From Chloroflexota bacterium (GTDB taxonomy: Bacteria > Chloroflexota > Anaerolineae > Anaerolineales > VGOW01): DNA of 23,329 bases. The stretch covers positions 1 through 23,329 of the forward strand of contig JACRLA010000265.1 of the NCBI GenBank assembly GCA_016215145.1. Direction: 5' to 3'. This document shows, one piece after another, positions 22,073-23,329 of the stretch. The notes under the pieces are model-generated. The model searched no databases. It saw only the letters and a program-made list of their open reading frames with translations, and was not told where the DNA came from. Within the stretch, counting starts at the first letter, position 1. Every line of letters starts with the position of its first letter. Position numbers and translations under genes: made by a program.

Positions 22073-22914
22073 ATGCTTAATTACGAAGATTACGAAAATT
22101 TTTCTGAGACTCGACAAAAGAGGATCAAACCGAGCTACAAACGCAAAAAGAAATCTGAACAGATCAAAGTGGCATTGACCGAAACGCCGAACGAAGAGAT
22201 GCCGTTCACATATCTTGGCTCAAAGTATGAGCGCGAGTGGATTACGAATTACCTTGAAGAGTTTTACAACGAGCATCTCATCACCGATGTGCTGCGTTTG
22301 GTGAAGGGCGGCAAAGAGGCAACAGTGTATTGCTGCGCCGCGCATCCGAACTTGGGCGTGGAGTTGCTCGCCGCAAAAATTTATCGCCCGCGGCAATTTC
22401 GTCAACTGCGTAACGACTCGTTGTATCGTCAGGGGCGCAAAGTGATCGGTCCCGATGGCAAACGGGTGATTGACTTCGCCGAGTTGAATGCGTTGGCGAA
22501 AGGCACGGCGTTTGGCAAAGAACTGCAACATACGTCGTGGATGGCGCACGAGAACGAAGCGCTGACTTTGTTGCACAACGCGGGGGCAGATGTGCCACGC
22601 TCGTACGCTTGCGGTGATAACGCACTCTTGATGACCTACATGGGTGATGCCGACTCTCCCGCGCCGACTCTCAACAAAGTGAAACTGGATCGCAATGAAG
22701 CTCGCTCGATCTTTGATCGCTTGATCGCCAATTCCCGCAAGCGATTGATCCGTACGTGAACGCTCAAGCGCGAAAGATATTTAATCGCGATGTGCGCCGA
22801 TTGTGCGAACACTTTGATCGTTACGGGGTCACCGCCGACGCAGGTGATTTGGCTGAGGTGATGTGGAAGCGGTATGTGATTGAGAAGGAAGAGGAAGTGA
22901 TTGATGATGAATAA
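22073..22914 (+). pseudogene. RIO-type serine/threonine kinase, catalytic loop deleted and frame lost
   Basis: The first frame (22073-22759, 228 aa) holds the RIO1-like N-terminal lobe: a basic N-terminus, YLGSKYEREWITNYL, nucleotide-loop LVKGGKEATVYCC, lysine in LAAKIYRP, and hinge ALLMTYMGD. It is on course up to SIFDRLIAN, then reads a short foreign tail to a stop. The next frame, from about 22732 to the stop at 22914, continues the family with FPQAIDPYVNAQARKIFNRD and VRRLCEHFDRYG. Missing between them are about 30 residues containing the catalytic HGDLSxYN loop and the metal-binding Asp of IDFPQ; net loss is 1 mod 3. As it stands no kinase activity is possible. No ribosome-binding site precedes the ATG. 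Confidence 0.82.
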
Positions 22915-22928
22915 ATAGGGTTGGTGTC

Positions 22929-22981
22929 AACGGATGTTTAACGGATAAACGGATAGCGCGTCCCGTATCGGTTTATCCGTT
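22929..22981. repeat. AACGGAT repeats forming a 16-bp imperfect hairpin
   Basis: aacggat units recur at 22929-22955. Arms 22940-22955 and 22966-22981 pair with one mismatch. Similar aacggat runs lie within the GH31 pseudogene at 21489-21521. Confidence 0.65.
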
Positions 22982-22992
22982 GATGCCCCACA

Positions 22993-23028
22993 AAAAAATA
23001 AACCCGCTTTCTCAAAGAAAGCGGGTTT
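22993..23028. terminator. Hairpin with terminator character, stronger on the minus strand
   Basis: A 12-bp stem aaacccgctttc/gaaagcgggttt (23000-23011, 23017-23028). The A run at 22992-22998 becomes a T run for leftward transcription. For rightward transcription only TTT follows the stem. Confidence 0.65.
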
Positions 23029-23038
23029 CTGATTCATG

Positions 23039-23044
23039 TACAAT
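23039..23044 (+). promoter_or_regulatory. -10 box TACAAT, leaderless spacing
   Basis: TACAAT is followed by 6 nt and the ATG at 23051, the same layout as the GH31 start. No ribosome-binding site is present. Confidence 0.4.
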
Positions 23045-23050
23045 TCCCTC

Positions 23051-23329
23051 ATGCCCACCCTCTCCTCTCTCCGCCAACTCGGATCATTCACCGTGACTCT
23101 TAAAGGGATGACGATGGAATCATTTCCCTCAGGCGCAGCGTGTATTTATTTTGAATGGGTCTATGGCGAGAAGAAGGGCGACGAATGGGTGATGTTTAGC
23201 AAAGGCTGGCAATCGGGTGACGGCATCACCGTAATCACCAGTGAGGGTGAGATCGAGTTAGGGGTGAATCAATTGCGCCTGTATCTCGCGCCGTCTTATT
23301 CGCGTGTCTACACTTCACAGCAGATAGAC
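23051..23329 (+). CDS. Unrecognised protein, N-terminal 93 residues (cut by window edge)
   Basis: An open frame from ATG 23051 runs to the window end without a stop. The visible part starts PTLSSLRQLGSFTVTLKGMT and has alternating hydrophobic beta-like strands (ACIYFEWVYGEK, EWVMFSKGW, GITVITSEGEIELG, NQLRLYLAPS), with no signal peptide or membrane helix yet. I do not recognise the family. The gene is supported by even codon use and the -10 box 6 nt upstream. Confidence 0.65.
   Translation, partial: MPTLSSLRQLGSFTVTLKGMTMESFPSGAACIYFEWVYGEKKGDEWVMFSKGWQSGDGITVITSEGEIELGVNQLRLYLAPSYSRVYTSQQID

Overview
The window looks like a chromosomal segment of a Chloroflexota bacterium, probably Anaerolineae-like. 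This is an inference from the protein style. Threonine/proline-rich linkers follow lipoprotein or membrane anchors, LysM proteins recur, there is a mevalonate-pathway decarboxylase, a zinc-ribbon/LysM membrane protein, and several genes whose -10 box sits about one TSS distance from the start codon (leaderless transcripts). No rRNA, tRNA, CRISPR array, phage module or insertion sequence was recognised.

Layout. Positions 1-2449 (minus strand): the start of a possible HEAT-repeat protein cut by the window edge, an RseP-like M50 site-2 protease, and a diphosphomevalonate (or phosphomevalonate) decarboxylase. Positions 2676-5528 (plus): a membrane class III adenylate cyclase, followed 18 nt later by a membrane-anchored protein with Pro/Thr and Asn/Lys/Pro tandem repeats. 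Positions 5577-8132 (plus): a MerR/B12-binding CarH-type photoreceptor regulator, then a peroxiredoxin-like gene readable at full length only if an in-frame TGA encodes selenocysteine, then an acyl-ACP desaturase. Positions 8358-9708: a two-CBS protein (minus) and a DoxX-like membrane protein (plus). Positions 9812-14246 (minus): a 7TM-PAS-GAF-GAF-GGDEF diguanylate cyclase with a perfect 51-bp internal duplication, a HIT-family hydrolase, and a metallophosphoesterase lipoprotein. Positions 14329-16790: a secreted double-LysM protein (plus), a patatin-like phospholipase (minus) and a GH25 muramidase (plus). Positions 16858-17570 (minus): a Phd-type antitoxin/PIN toxin pair. Positions 17661-19632: a minus-strand lipoprotein and a divergent zinc-ribbon/TM/LysM protein. 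Positions 19666-22914: a GH31 glucosidase pseudogene and, divergently, a RIO-type kinase pseudogene preceded by an attenuator-like leader. A partial unknown gene runs off the right edge.

How the pieces may work together. The light/B12 regulator, redox protein and lipid desaturase lie in a row and could form a light or oxidative-stress unit; this is inference from order and spacing. Two nucleotide second-messenger enzymes (cAMP and c-di-GMP) lie within 10 kb. The 14.3-19.6 kb region is rich in envelope proteins.

The most notable signals are the candidate UGA-selenocysteine peroxiredoxin with a SECIS-like hairpin at a suitable distance, the leader with promoter, short peptide, hairpin and terminator ahead of the RIO gene, and two neighbouring enzymes that have each lost an internal block of catalytic core out of frame.
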